This document shows, in pieces, positions 1-7,776 of a stretch of 60,034 bases of DNA. The DNA comes from DAOUMU01 sp034409055. Lineage in GTDB: Bacteria > Chloroflexota > Anaerolineae > 4572-78 > J111. The notes under the pieces are model-generated. The model was not told where the DNA came from and searched no databases. It was given only the letters and a program-made list of their open reading frames with translations. Where the stretch lies: assembly GCA_034409055.1 (NCBI GenBank), contig DAOUMU010000164.1:1-60034 (forward strand), given 5' to 3'. Numbering within the stretch: the first letter of the stretch is position 1; the number at the start of each line of letters is the position of its first letter. The position numbers and the translations under genes are program-made.

Positions 1-89
1 TCGGCTTTCTGGCACTTTTGCCAAAAGATTTTTGACCGAATTCGCTTTTTGCCAGGTTGGATTCAGTCTATTTTCCCCCCTGTCAGTTC

Positions 90-119
90 TTGAAATCTGT
101 CAAATCGGGGGGGTATACG
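90..119 (+). promoter_or_regulatory. Possible sigma70 promoter
   Basis: TTGAAA and TATACG hexamers are separated by 18 bp. They could drive the Fe-ADH/LarA/transketolase cluster through a leader of about 170 nt that contains the repeat. This is hexamer matching only. Confidence 0.35.
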
Positions 120-130
120 GTAGTGAGGTC

Positions 131-267
131 GTAGATAAGTCATTACGCTTCACGTCACTTGCCCTGCGGGTTTACGTCACCTGCCCTGTGGGTTCACGAG
201 TTGGCTAGCGACATCAAGCGGAAGTTACTTTTTGCCCCGCTGGCAAGCCAAATTCTGGTTTGATGTA
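131..267 (+). repeat. Dispersed repeat, left copy flanking the catabolic cluster
   Basis: Both ends of this segment are the near-exact reverse complement of 7777-7883. The outer part runs about 131-154 and the inner part about 197-267, with roughly one mismatch per 35 bases. The copies differ in the middle: this one carries two micro-palindromes (TGCCCTGCGGGT at 160-171 and TGCCCTGTGGGT at 182-193), while the right copy has a short run of ACGTTTT units. The repeat ends about 25 bases before the first gene. Confidence 0.85.
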
Positions 268-292
268 ATTATACAGAAAAGGAGAAACAAAA

Positions 293-1561
293 ATGGCAAA
301 TTTTGATAAAGCCCGCGCCTTGCTTCGTGAATTCAAGGGGGACAACTATCTCCACGGCTTGGGGGTCCTGCCCCAGGTCGGGCAGGTGACGGCGCAGTTT
401 GGCCAACGAGCCGCCCTGGTCCGCGACACTTTCCCCGGCGCTGACGACTTTGTCAAGACGATCAAAGATTCGTTGACCGCAGCCGGGGTGGAGGTATTGG
501 GCCAGATTGCCGGGGCCGGCCCCAACGCCCCCCTGGAAGATCTGGCCCGGATTACCGCCGAGTTGACCGAGCTGAATCCCGACGTGATTGTCAGCTTTGG
601 TGGCGGCAGCACCATCGATGCGGCCAAGGCGGCTGAAGTACTGCGTACCCTGGGCGGCCATATTGAAGATTACTTTGGCACCGGCCTGGTTACCAAAACC
701 CTGGCCGGCACCGGCCAAGCCCTGACCCCACACGTGGCCATCCAAACAGCGTCCAGTTCTGGGGCACATCTGACCAAATATTCCAACATCACCGACGTGA
801 AGACCGGCCAGAAAAAGCTGATCGTTGACCAAGGGGTTGTTCCCATCCAGCCGGTCTTCGACTATGCAGTCACTTTCGGAGCGCCGGCTTCTCTGACCGC
901 CGACGGAGCCCTGGACGGGATCGCCCACTGCTTGGAGGTATTCTATGACTCGGTCGGCAAACCGTATTACGAGAAGATGAAAGAAGTGGCAGACGAAGGC
1001 ATCCGTCTGGTGGTGGAGTATCTGCCCAAAGTGATGGAAAACCCTCGAGACGCCGAGGGCCGGGAGGCATTGGGCCTGGCCACCGATCTGGGTGGCTATG
1101 CCATTATGCTGGGAGGCACTAACGGGGCTCATCTGACCAGCTTCTCGTTGGTTGACATTCTCAGCCACGGTCGGGCCTGCGCCATTATGAATCCGTACTA
1201 CACCGTCTTCTTTGCTCCGGCGGTCCAGGAGGCCCTGAAGCTTGTGGGCAAAATCTTTAAAGAGGCCGGGGACACCGGGGCAGATATTGACGGGTTGAGC
1301 GGGCGCGAGTTAGGCGTAGCCGTGGCCGAAGCGATGATCGCCTTTGAAAAGCGAATTGGTTTCCCCCCCACCCTGGGTGAAGTGCCCGGCTTTAGCGATG
1401 CTCACCTTGAGCGGGCCTTAACAGCAGCCAAGAATCCGCAACTCAAAATGAAATTGGAGAACATGCCGGTCTCCCTCACCGCTGACATGGTTGATGAATA
1501 CATGGGGCCGGTGCTTCAAGCCGCCAAAACCGGCAATTTAGATCTCATCAAGAACGTGTAA
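293..1561 (+). CDS. Iron-containing alcohol dehydrogenase
   Basis: A full-length (422 aa) group III metal-dependent alcohol dehydrogenase, a family that interconverts alcohols and aldehydes or ketones with NAD(P). The nucleotide-binding loop GGGS lies at residues 103-106. The expected metal ligands are visible: Asp208 and His212 in DGIAHCLE, His280 in GAHL and His292 in SHGRA. The ATG follows AAAAGGAG at ideal spacing. It is the first gene of a co-directional cluster with LarA, transketolase and sugar-isomerase-like proteins, so the substrate is probably a small polyol or hydroxyaldehyde; that is inference. It is only distantly related to the second Fe-ADH in the window (19769-20941). It is separated from the next gene by 310 bp of repeats, so it may be transcribed independently. 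Confidence 0.9.
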   Translation: MANFDKARALLREFKGDNYLHGLGVLPQVGQVTAQFGQRAALVRDTFPGADDFVKTIKDSLTAAGVEVLGQIAGAGPNAPLEDLARITAELTELNPDVIVSFGGGSTIDAAKAAEVLRTLGGHIEDYFGTGLVTKTLAGTGQALTPHVAIQTASSSGAHLTKYSNITDVKTGQKKLIVDQGVVPIQPVFDYAVTFGAPASLTADGALDGIAHCLEVFYDSVGKPYYEKMKEVADEGIRLVVEYLPKVMENPRDAEGREALGLATDLGGYAIMLGGTNGAHLTSFSLVDILSHGRACAIMNPYYTVFFAPAVQEALKLVGKIFKEAGDTGADIDGLSGRELGVAVAEAMIAFEKRIGFPPTLGEVPGFSDAHLERALTAAKNPQLKMKLENMPVSLTADMVDEYMGPVLQAAKTGNLDLIKNV

Positions 1562-1871
1562 GGTAGTTCCAAAATTTAAATCATCCCAAAACTTTCGGCG
1601 GCGTGAAGCGTAAAACGTGAAACGTGAGGGTTTATGGCGTAAAAACATCACGTTTCACGCTTCACGTCACTTGCCCTGTGGGTAGTACGGGTAATGCTCC
1701 CAAAATCGTGTTGCGTGTTGCCTGCTGCGTGTTAAACCTGTGCCCGCTTTTTGGGTATGTGGCCGAAAACCCTCACGCAACACGCAACACGTAACACTGA
1801 CGCGGAGCCAGCACGCCCACGTGCGGCTCCGTTCAGCCAGGAAGTAGTACTCTAAGGGGGATCTATAGCTT
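1562..1871. repeat. Intergenic block of three palindromic repeats
   Basis: This gap has no gene and consists almost entirely of repeats. Positions 1601-1671 form a hairpin from GTGAAGCGTAAAACGTG-like arms. Positions 1707-1797 form another from GTGTTGCGTGTTG-like arms, with the loop occupied by a TGTGCCCGCTTTTTGGGTA insert at 1739-1757. A further micro-palindrome (TGCCCTGTGGGTA) sits at 1672-1684. Positions 1807-1840 match 6793-6826 with one mismatch in 34 and contain a GGAGCC...GGCTCC palindrome. Confidence 0.85.
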
Positions 1872-3143
1872 ATGAATATTCGATTAGCTTACGGCAAAAC
1901 AGGCTTGGAAATTGATTTACCCGATGCCTGGGATGTGACGGTGGTCGAGCCAAAGTTCGTCGCCGGCTTACCTGAACCAAGGGCAGCCTTGCAGGAAGCA
2001 TTGTCTACGCCGCTTGAATCGCCGCCCTTACGTGAACTGGTGAAACCCGGCCACAAGGTTGGGATCGTTTTTTGTGATATTACCCGTCCCGCTCCCAATC
2101 ACCTGATGTTACCGGCTGTACTCAACGAGCTCACACACGTTCCCCAGGAAAACATCACCCTGTTTAACGCCCTGGGGACCCATCGGACCAATACCGGGGC
2201 CGAGCTGCGCGGTATGCTCGGGCACGCCCTGGCGGATAACTATCGCCTTGTCCAGAACAACGCCTTTGATCCATCGACGCAACTGCACCTGGGCGTGACC
2301 CGCCGGGGTCACGACGTCTGGCTCAATCGTGACTTCGTTGAATGTGACGTAAAAATCTTGACCGGTTTTATTGAGCCGCACTTCTTTGCCGGTTTCTCCG
2401 GTGGCGGCAAGATGGTCATGCCCGGTATGGCCGGTCAACGGACCGTGCTGGGTAACCACGATGCGGGCATGATCAGTGATCCCAAGGCCACCTGGGGCAT
2501 TACCTGGGGTAACCCCATCTGGGAGGAAGTCCGTGAGGTGGCCCTTAAAGTTGAGCCAACCTTCATCCTGCACGTCACCCTGAACAAGGAGAAACAGGTG
2601 ACCGGTGTCTTTGCCGGTAACCTGGATGTTGCCCATGCGGCCGGCTGTGCTTTTGTCAAAGAGACGGTCATGGCCCCGGTGAGACATCCCTTTGATATCG
2701 TCATCACCACCAATTCGGGCTATCCCCTGGATCTCAATTTGTACCAGGCAGTGAAGGGGATGAGCGCGGCGGCGCAGGTGGTACGGGCAGGAGGGGCGAT
2801 CATTGTCGCCGCCGATTGTTGGGATGGTATCCCCGACCACGGTTTGTATGGCCAGCTCTTGCGAGAGGCCGACAACCCCCAAGCCTTGCTTGATACCATC
2901 TTTGCCCCCGGCTTCCTGAAACAAGACCAATGGCAAGCTCAGATCCAGGCCCAAATCCAACTCAAGGCCGACGTATATGTGCGCACCGCTAACCTGACCG
3001 ATGAACAGATTGAGGCCGCTCTGCTCCGCCCCAGCCGGCGCATTGAAGATACGATGACAGCATTGTTAGATAAGTATGGTCCTCAAGCCAAAATTTGCGT
3101 GCTGCCGGAGGGGCCACAAACGATTCCCTATATTCAATCATAA
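1872..3143 (+). CDS. LarA-family (DUF2088) nickel-pincer racemase/epimerase-like protein
   Basis: A 423-residue protein covering the whole LarA family. LarA is lactate racemase; it uses a nickel-pincer nucleotide to move a hydride at the C2 hydroxyl of 2-hydroxyacids, and relatives act on malate, phenyllactate or sugar acids. The key residues of the family are in place: Arg72 in CDITRPAPN, His104 in GTHRTN, His170 in EPHFFAGFSGGGK and Lys180, which would carry the cofactor. The cofactor-making larB, larC and larE genes are not in the window, so they must be elsewhere if the protein is active as expected. Its place before transketolase and TIM-barrel isomerase genes suggests a sugar-acid or short hydroxyacid substrate rather than lactate; that is inference. 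Confidence 0.88.
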   Translation: MNIRLAYGKTGLEIDLPDAWDVTVVEPKFVAGLPEPRAALQEALSTPLESPPLRELVKPGHKVGIVFCDITRPAPNHLMLPAVLNELTHVPQENITLFNALGTHRTNTGAELRGMLGHALADNYRLVQNNAFDPSTQLHLGVTRRGHDVWLNRDFVECDVKILTGFIEPHFFAGFSGGGKMVMPGMAGQRTVLGNHDAGMISDPKATWGITWGNPIWEEVREVALKVEPTFILHVTLNKEKQVTGVFAGNLDVAHAAGCAFVKETVMAPVRHPFDIVITTNSGYPLDLNLYQAVKGMSAAAQVVRAGGAIIVAADCWDGIPDHGLYGQLLREADNPQALLDTIFAPGFLKQDQWQAQIQAQIQLKADVYVRTANLTDEQIEAALLRPSRRIEDTMTALLDKYGPQAKICVLPEGPQTIPYIQS

Positions 3144-3150
3144 GCCCAAG

Positions 3151-3273
3151 GTAACTGCCTACCCTCATGTCATTCCGAGGAGCGCAGCGACGAGGAATCT
3201 CCGGCAACGAGGACAAATTCAAGGCGAAATAGGAGATTCTTCACCTGTTCAGAATGACATGGCAGGTAGTTAC
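3151..3273 (+). repeat. TGTCATTC-type palindromic element, copy A
   Basis: The ends are inverted repeats beginning GTAACTGCCTACC and ending GGCAGGTAGTTAC. Each is followed inward by a TGTCATTCC/CAGAATGACA core. Related copies are at 17402-17586, 25018-25211 and 36727-36869, with a half copy at 56986-57020. It fills the gap between the LarA-like gene and the transketolase genes. Confidence 0.85.
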
Positions 3274-3301
3274 AAAGTATAAAAATCAGGAGGGTAATGA
3301 C

Positions 3302-4192
3302 ATGCATTACCATTCAGAACAACTTATCAAAGACATCTCGGCCAAAGCGTTAGCTTTTCGGATTCAGGTCCTGAAAATGATCTACCCCGTGCAAACAGGG
3401 CACATCGGTGGTGCCTTTTCAGCGGCCGAGATTCTGGCTTCGCTTTTTTTTCACCATATGCGCCTCGATCCGGCTAACCCTGACTGGCCGGAGCGAGACC
3501 GTCTTTTGTTCTCTAAAGGGCACGCTTGCGCGATGTTGTACACGGCGATGGCCCATCGCGGCTACTTTCCCGTCGACGAGTTGATGACCTTCCGCCAGCT
3601 CGACAGCCGGTTGCAAGGTCATCCTGACCGGGTCAAGCTGCCGGGTATTGAAATATGTGCGGGTCCGTTGGGACACGGCATCGCCATTGGCGTGGGCATG
3701 GCCTTTGCCCAGAAGATGGGCAGAAGCAAGCCATCCGCTTTTAGCGCGCCTTCAGCCAGGTCGTCGGCCGGGCGTGTCTACGTGGTCCTGGGCGATGGCG
3801 AAATCAACGCCGGGGTGATCTGGGAAGGGGCGATGACTGCGGCTAAATATCGCCTGGGCAACCTGACCGCTATTCTGGACTACAACGGCATTCAGCAGAC
3901 AGGCGCGACCGCCGACGTAATGCCCACCGAACCGATTGCCGACAAGTGGCACGCCTTTGGCTGGCACGTGCAGGAGATCCACGGCCACAACGTGGCTGAA
4001 ATCCTGGCTGCCCTGGACCGGGCCGACGAGGTGCACGCCCGCCCCAGTATCATCATCGCCCGTACCACCAAGGGTAAGGGGGCCAGCTTGTTTGAATACG
4101 ACCATCGCTGGCACGGCGCTCCCCCAAACGAGGCACAATACAAACAAGCCCTGGCAGAACTGGAGGAGGGATTGCAAAAATGGCAGAACTAG
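3302..4192 (+). CDS. Transketolase, N-terminal (thiamine-binding) subunit
   Basis: About 297 residues forming the pyrophosphate-binding half of a split transketolase, which transfers two-carbon ketol units between sugar phosphates. Visible motifs are GHIGGAFSAAEIL near the N-terminus, KGHACAMLYTAM, GPLGHGIAIGVG and the thiamine-diphosphate motif GDGEINAG...YN. I start at 3302, where AGGAGGG precedes the ATG; an upstream in-frame extension reads through the repeat and is unlikely. Between MAFAQKM and RVYVVLGDGE there are about 12-15 residues (RSKPSAFSAPSARSSAG) that the family normally lacks, encoded by repeat-like DNA near 3727-3768. The stop overlaps the next start by 13 bases, so the two halves are translationally coupled. 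Confidence 0.92.
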   Translation: MHYHSEQLIKDISAKALAFRIQVLKMIYPVQTGHIGGAFSAAEILASLFFHHMRLDPANPDWPERDRLLFSKGHACAMLYTAMAHRGYFPVDELMTFRQLDSRLQGHPDRVKLPGIEICAGPLGHGIAIGVGMAFAQKMGRSKPSAFSAPSARSSAGRVYVVLGDGEINAGVIWEGAMTAAKYRLGNLTAILDYNGIQQTGATADVMPTEPIADKWHAFGWHVQEIHGHNVAEILAALDRADEVHARPSIIIARTTKGKGASLFEYDHRWHGAPPNEAQYKQALAELEEGLQKWQN

Positions 4193-5139
4193 TTTCAATG
4201 CGTATTGCCTACGGACAGGCCCTGGTTGAGTTGGGCAAGGCTAATCCCGAGGTCGTGGTGCTGAGTGCGGACGTGTCCAATTCCGACCACAGCTACATGT
4301 TTGAAGAACTCTTTCCGGATCGTTTTTTTAACGTGGGTATTGCCGAGCAATGTTTGGTTGACGTGGCCGCGGGGTTAGCCTACAGTGGCAAGATCCCCTT
4401 TGCCAATACGTTTGCTTTTCTCTTCGCTACCCGCGCTCTGGAGATGGTCCGCACCCATCTGTGCTACGGCCAGGCCAATGTCAAGTTGATGGGGGCTTAT
4501 GCCGGTCTGTCCGACTCCTTTGACGGCCCGACCCATCATTCCGTGGTCGATATCGCCATTATGCGCAGCCTGCCCAATATGACGGTGGTCGTTCCCAGTG
4601 ATCCGGTGGCCCTGAACAAACTACTGCCCCAAGTAGCCGAGTGGTCCGGTCCTGTCTTTTTCCGGTTGAATCGGAATGAGGTCCCGGTGTTGTTCGACGA
4701 CAGCTATGACCCCAAGATCGGCCAGGCCATCACCTTGCGTCCCGGCAACGACGTCACCCTGATCTGTACCGGGCTTTTGGTCAGCCGCTGTTTGGAAGCG
4801 GCAGAGGGGCTGGCCGGTCAGGGGATTGAGGCCCGCGTACTTGAAGTGCATACCATCAAGCCCCTCGACCTGGACAGCGTTTCACAGGCGGCCCGCGAGA
4901 CAGGCGCTCTGGTCACGGCCGAAGAGCATAGCATTATTGGCGGACTGGGAGGAGCCGTGGCCGAAGCCGTAGCCGACACCTACCCGGTACCGGTCAAGCG
5001 GGTGGGCATCAATGACACCTTTGCCGAGAGCGGCCCCTACAATGACCTTCTGGATCGATACGGAATGTCGATTGAACACATCACTGCTGCCGCACGGCAG
5101 GCCCTGGCTGCCAAGAGGGGGGAGGGGGTGGTTGCTTGA
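4180..5139 (+). CDS. Transketolase, C-terminal (pyrimidine-binding) subunit
   Basis: A 319-residue partner of the preceding subunit. It contains the central pyrimidine-binding domain (ADVSNSDHSYMFEELFPDRFFNVGIAEQ, with the catalytic Glu in GIAEQ) and the C-terminal transketolase domain (VLEVHTIKPLD, TAEEHSIIGGLGGAVAE). Together the two proteins make one complete enzyme. Such split transketolases often serve dedicated sugar pathways rather than the central pentose phosphate cycle. The stop codon TGA was evidently once fused to the next start (TGATG); a 24-bp duplication now separates them. Confidence 0.92.
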   Translation: MAELVSMRIAYGQALVELGKANPEVVVLSADVSNSDHSYMFEELFPDRFFNVGIAEQCLVDVAAGLAYSGKIPFANTFAFLFATRALEMVRTHLCYGQANVKLMGAYAGLSDSFDGPTHHSVVDIAIMRSLPNMTVVVPSDPVALNKLLPQVAEWSGPVFFRLNRNEVPVLFDDSYDPKIGQAITLRPGNDVTLICTGLLVSRCLEAAEGLAGQGIEARVLEVHTIKPLDLDSVSQAARETGALVTAEEHSIIGGLGGAVAEAVADTYPVPVKRVGINDTFAESGPYNDLLDRYGMSIEHITAAARQALAAKRGEGVVA

Positions 5140-5252
5140 TGAAACGTAAATATTCAGCGAACCCGCTTCTAATAGGTATGGAGTCGAGGCTTCAGCCGGG
5201 GTCGAGGCTTCAGCCGGTCAAGACGGGTGAGGGGGTGGTTGCTTGATGAAAC
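5122..5252 (+). repeat. 24-bp direct duplication bracketing an inserted repeat
   Basis: The 24 bases at 5122-5145 are repeated exactly at 5229-5252. Each copy spans the transketolase stop and the isomerase start (GCTTGATGAAAC). The 83 bases between carry two tandem copies of GTCGAGGCTTCAGCCGG, a sequence also found inverted at 55705-55722. Confidence 0.9.
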
Positions 5253-6079
5253 TGGCAGTGGTAACTCCAACTCCCGAAGTTGAAATACCCGTGCCGGTAG
5301 CCCTTCTCGCCGGTACTTTCGCCGAACGATTGCAAAAGGCGGCCCGTTTAGGCTGTGACGGCATAGAATTGATGGTCGCCCGCCCGGATGATCTCAACGT
5401 CCGTCACATCCAGGCTGAGGTGTCTAAAGTTGGGCTAGAGGTAGCCGCCATTGGTAGCGGCCCCATTTATATGGTAGACCGGTTGACCCTGTTGGCTGCC
5501 GATAATGACCTGAGCCGCCAGGCCGTCAGGCGATTGTATGCCCTGATCGACTTTGCGGCAGACCTGGCAGCACCGCTGGTGACCATCGGCGGCTTCCGGG
5601 GCCGATTAGCCTGGGCCGGAGGCCACCTGGCTCGCCAAAAATTGATTGACCTGCTCGGTATAGCCGCAGTAAAGGCAGCCGGGCAAGGGGTGCGTCTGGT
5701 TCTGGAACCACTCAACCGGTATGAAGCCGACATCCTCCTCAAGACTGAGGAGGGGTTGGCATTGATTGAGGAAGTGGGGCATAACCATCTGGGTTTACTG
5801 TTGGATACATTTCACGTGAATATCGAGGAGTCTTCACTTTACGATTGTTTTCGACAGGCAATGGCCGCCGGCCGGCTCTGGCACGTTCACCTGGGCGATA
5901 GTAATCGCCTGCCCCCCGGCCAGGGGCACATAGATTTTGCCGGTATCGTGTCCACCCTGCGGGAGATCGGTTACCAGGGCTACCTTTCGGCTGAACTACT
6001 GCCCCGCCCTGACCCGGATGCTGCGGCCATAGCCACAATCGACTATATGCGGCAATTGGTACCTGTCGGTACTGCCTAA
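5246..6079 (+). CDS. Xylose-isomerase-like TIM-barrel sugar isomerase/epimerase
   Basis: A 277-residue member of the AP endonuclease 2/xylose isomerase-like superfamily (sugar phosphate isomerase/epimerase). Visible landmarks are the barrel start LGCDGIELMVARPDDL, VLEPLNRYEADIL with a probable metal-binding Glu, LLLDTFHVNIEE with Asp and His, and WHVHLGDSNRLPPGQGHIDF. These match the metal-dependent tagatose/psicose 3-epimerase and hydroxypyruvate isomerase type. I use the ATG at 5246; a TTG lies directly before it. A paralogue is 0.9 kb downstream (6947-7756), with the Asp/Glu-racemase-like gene between. The exact substrate cannot be read from the sequence. Confidence 0.85.
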   Translation: MKLAVVTPTPEVEIPVPVALLAGTFAERLQKAARLGCDGIELMVARPDDLNVRHIQAEVSKVGLEVAAIGSGPIYMVDRLTLLAADNDLSRQAVRRLYALIDFAADLAAPLVTIGGFRGRLAWAGGHLARQKLIDLLGIAAVKAAGQGVRLVLEPLNRYEADILLKTEEGLALIEEVGHNHLGLLLDTFHVNIEESSLYDCFRQAMAAGRLWHVHLGDSNRLPPGQGHIDFAGIVSTLREIGYQGYLSAELLPRPDPDAAAIATIDYMRQLVPVGTA

Positions 6080-6091
6080 AGGGAGTAGCCT

Positions 6092-6778
6092 ATGCACGAC
6101 CTGCTGATTTTGGTCCACACCGTATCCCCCTTATTGAGCGTATTCAATAAACTGGGTACGGAGTTGTTGCCCGGTGTTCAGTTTATGCATGTTCTGGATG
6201 AACCCCTCCTGGAGCGGGTACGGCAGCGGGGCCACCTGGCTTTAGAAGACTCAGAACAACTCCACACCCACGTGGCCACCGCAGAGCAAGTGGGCGCACG
6301 GGCTGTCTTAGTCACTTGTTCGACCATCTCCCCATGTGTGGACGACGTTCGGCCCAGGGTCGGTATCCCGGTGGTAAAAATCGACGAAGCCATGATTGCC
6401 GAAGCAGTGGCTAAAGGGGACAAGATTGGGCTGGTGGCCACGGCTGCTTCAACCCTGGAGCCAACCCGCCAGTTGTTACAGGCTCAAGCTGACCGCCAGG
6501 GTAAACAGATCGAGACGGAACTGGTGCTGGTAGAGAATGCCCTCTCGGCGTTGTTGCGTGGCGATAACGCCAGCCATGACAGCCTGGTCAAGCAGGCCGT
6601 GCTTGAGCTGGCCCAAGGCGTGGATGTAGTTGTTTTGGCTCAGGCATCCATGGCCCGCGTGCTGGAGGTGATTCCTGAAGCCGAGCGCAGCGAGCGTAGC
6701 GAGCGCAGCGTACCGATTCTTTCCAGCCCCCATCTGGCTCTGGAGCAGGTCAGGCAATTGTTGGCCACTGCGCAATAG
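6092..6778 (+). CDS. Aspartate/glutamate/hydantoin racemase-superfamily protein
   Basis: A 228-residue member of the Asp/Glu racemase superfamily, in which two cysteines shuttle protons in cofactor-independent racemisation or act in decarboxylation. The first cysteine motif is plain (VLVTCSTISPCVDDVRP, near residue 77). The second, usually a GCxxMA-type motif, appears as LAQASMARVLE, so the second cysteine is replaced by alanine. That argues against simple racemase activity. RBS GGGAG precedes the ATG. Near the C-terminus a run of Ser-Glu-Arg repeats (AERSERSERSVP, about 6680-6716) is encoded by GAGCGCAGC units that resemble the intergenic repeats. Its position between two TIM-barrel isomerases suggests a role in the same catabolic route. 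Confidence 0.75.
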   Translation: MHDLLILVHTVSPLLSVFNKLGTELLPGVQFMHVLDEPLLERVRQRGHLALEDSEQLHTHVATAEQVGARAVLVTCSTISPCVDDVRPRVGIPVVKIDEAMIAEAVAKGDKIGLVATAASTLEPTRQLLQAQADRQGKQIETELVLVENALSALLRGDNASHDSLVKQAVLELAQGVDVVVLAQASMARVLEVIPEAERSERSERSVPILSSPHLALEQVRQLLATAQ

Positions 6779-6792
6779 GTGAAAAGTGCGGG

Positions 6793-6897
6793 GCCAGCAC
6801 GCCCACGTGCGGCTCCGTTGAGCCAGATTATCGAGGAACAAGGCATCCTCAGATGCCGCAGCGGGCCTGTAAAGCGCCGTTCGCATCTGAGGGTGCT
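6793..6897 (+). repeat. Two short palindromic repeats before the second isomerase
   Basis: Positions 6793-6826 repeat 1807-1840 with one mismatch. Positions 6845-6897 form an imperfect hairpin with arms CATCCTCAGATGC and GCATCTGAGGGTG. The frame is open through this block, but its codons simply read the repeat. Confidence 0.75.
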
Positions 6898-6946
6898 CAC
6901 TCCTTGGCTCAAATTTGGAATTGCTGCAGACGGAGAGGTTAAGACA

Positions 6947-7756
6947 ATGAAAGCTGGATTGGTTATGTGCGGGCCAGACGTGGCTTACGGCCCTCTGGCC
7001 CTGCTGAGTGGTACCTTTGAAGAAAAGGCGGCTAAAGCAGCCAGGCTGGGTTACGACGGCATCGAATTGATGGTGCGTGACCCGGCCGGTTTGGATTGGG
7101 AAGCGGTCAAGACCACCCTGGAAGCGGCAAACCTGGCAGTGCCGCAAGTGGTCACGGGTGAGCTTTTCGGGGCCGATGGCCTGTGCCTGGTGACGGCCGA
7201 CGAAGATTTGTACCGCCGGGCAGAGGAGCGGACCCGGTCGGTGATAGACCTGGCGGCCTATCTGGGAGCTATGGTAAACATTGGGCGGTTACGGGGTCAG
7301 TTGAAGTTTTTGGGGGATGTAGCCGATCCCTGGGTGATTGCCCTGGATCGCTTACGTGGCGTCATCAACTATGCGGCCGAGCAGGGCGTAAAAATCACCA
7401 TGGAACCAATCAACCGCTATGAAACAGACTTTGTCTTCAGCGCAGCCGACGGCATGCGCCTGGTCGAAGACCTGGGCTGTGACAACTTTGGGCTGATGTT
7501 GGACCTGTTTCATATGAATATTGAGGATGCTTCGATTGAAGAGGGGCTACGTTTGGCAGTTGAGAGGTTGTGGCACGTCCACATTGCCGACTCAAACCGC
7601 CATTATCCCGGCAGCGGACACCTGGATTTTGATAGTATCTTTGCCACCCTGAATGAAATTGGATACCAAGACTACATCTCGGCAGAGATGCTCCCTCTGC
7701 CCGACCCTGATACAGCCGCCCAGAAGACAATAGCGTTTCTTCAGAAATATATATGA
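6947..7756 (+). CDS. Xylose-isomerase-like TIM-barrel sugar isomerase/epimerase, paralogue
   Basis: A 269-residue paralogue of 5246-6079 with the same landmarks: LGYDGIELMVRDPAGLDW, TMEPINRYETDFVFS, GLMLDLFHMNIEDAS and WHVHIADSNRHYPGSGHLDF. The start is set at 6947 because GGAGAGG precedes it and the upstream open frame translates repeat DNA. Having two related isomerases beside a transketolase fits sequential isomerisation of two intermediates, for example a tetrose or pentose before and after a ketol transfer; this is inference. It is the last gene of the cluster. The right-hand inverted repeat begins about 20 bases after its stop. Confidence 0.85.
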   Translation: MKAGLVMCGPDVAYGPLALLSGTFEEKAAKAARLGYDGIELMVRDPAGLDWEAVKTTLEAANLAVPQVVTGELFGADGLCLVTADEDLYRRAEERTRSVIDLAAYLGAMVNIGRLRGQLKFLGDVADPWVIALDRLRGVINYAAEQGVKITMEPINRYETDFVFSAADGMRLVEDLGCDNFGLMLDLFHMNIEDASIEEGLRLAVERLWHVHIADSNRHYPGSGHLDFDSIFATLNEIGYQDYISAEMLPLPDPDTAAQKTIAFLQKYI

Positions 7757-7776
7757 AGGAGATGGTTAAAAGCTAA

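Larger units (their letters stand above)
1..292. other. Leader region upstream of the first gene
   Basis: No coding region is supported here. The stretch holds a possible sigma70-type promoter, a copy of a dispersed repeat and a good ribosome-binding site (AAAAGGAG) seven bases before the start codon of the Fe-alcohol dehydrogenase. The first 90 bases show no recognisable feature. Confidence 0.6.

Noticed and set aside
269..1168. Long open frame on the minus strand opposite the Fe-alcohol dehydrogenase
   Set aside because: The sense gene has full family motifs and a good RBS. The antisense frame has no recognisable domain and arises from codon bias in G+C-rich sequence. The same applies to the long antisense frames in the LarA-like, priA and helicase-like genes.
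6779..6946. N-terminal extension of the second TIM-barrel isomerase
   Set aside because: The extra codons read two palindromic repeats, and a good RBS precedes the internal ATG at 6947.
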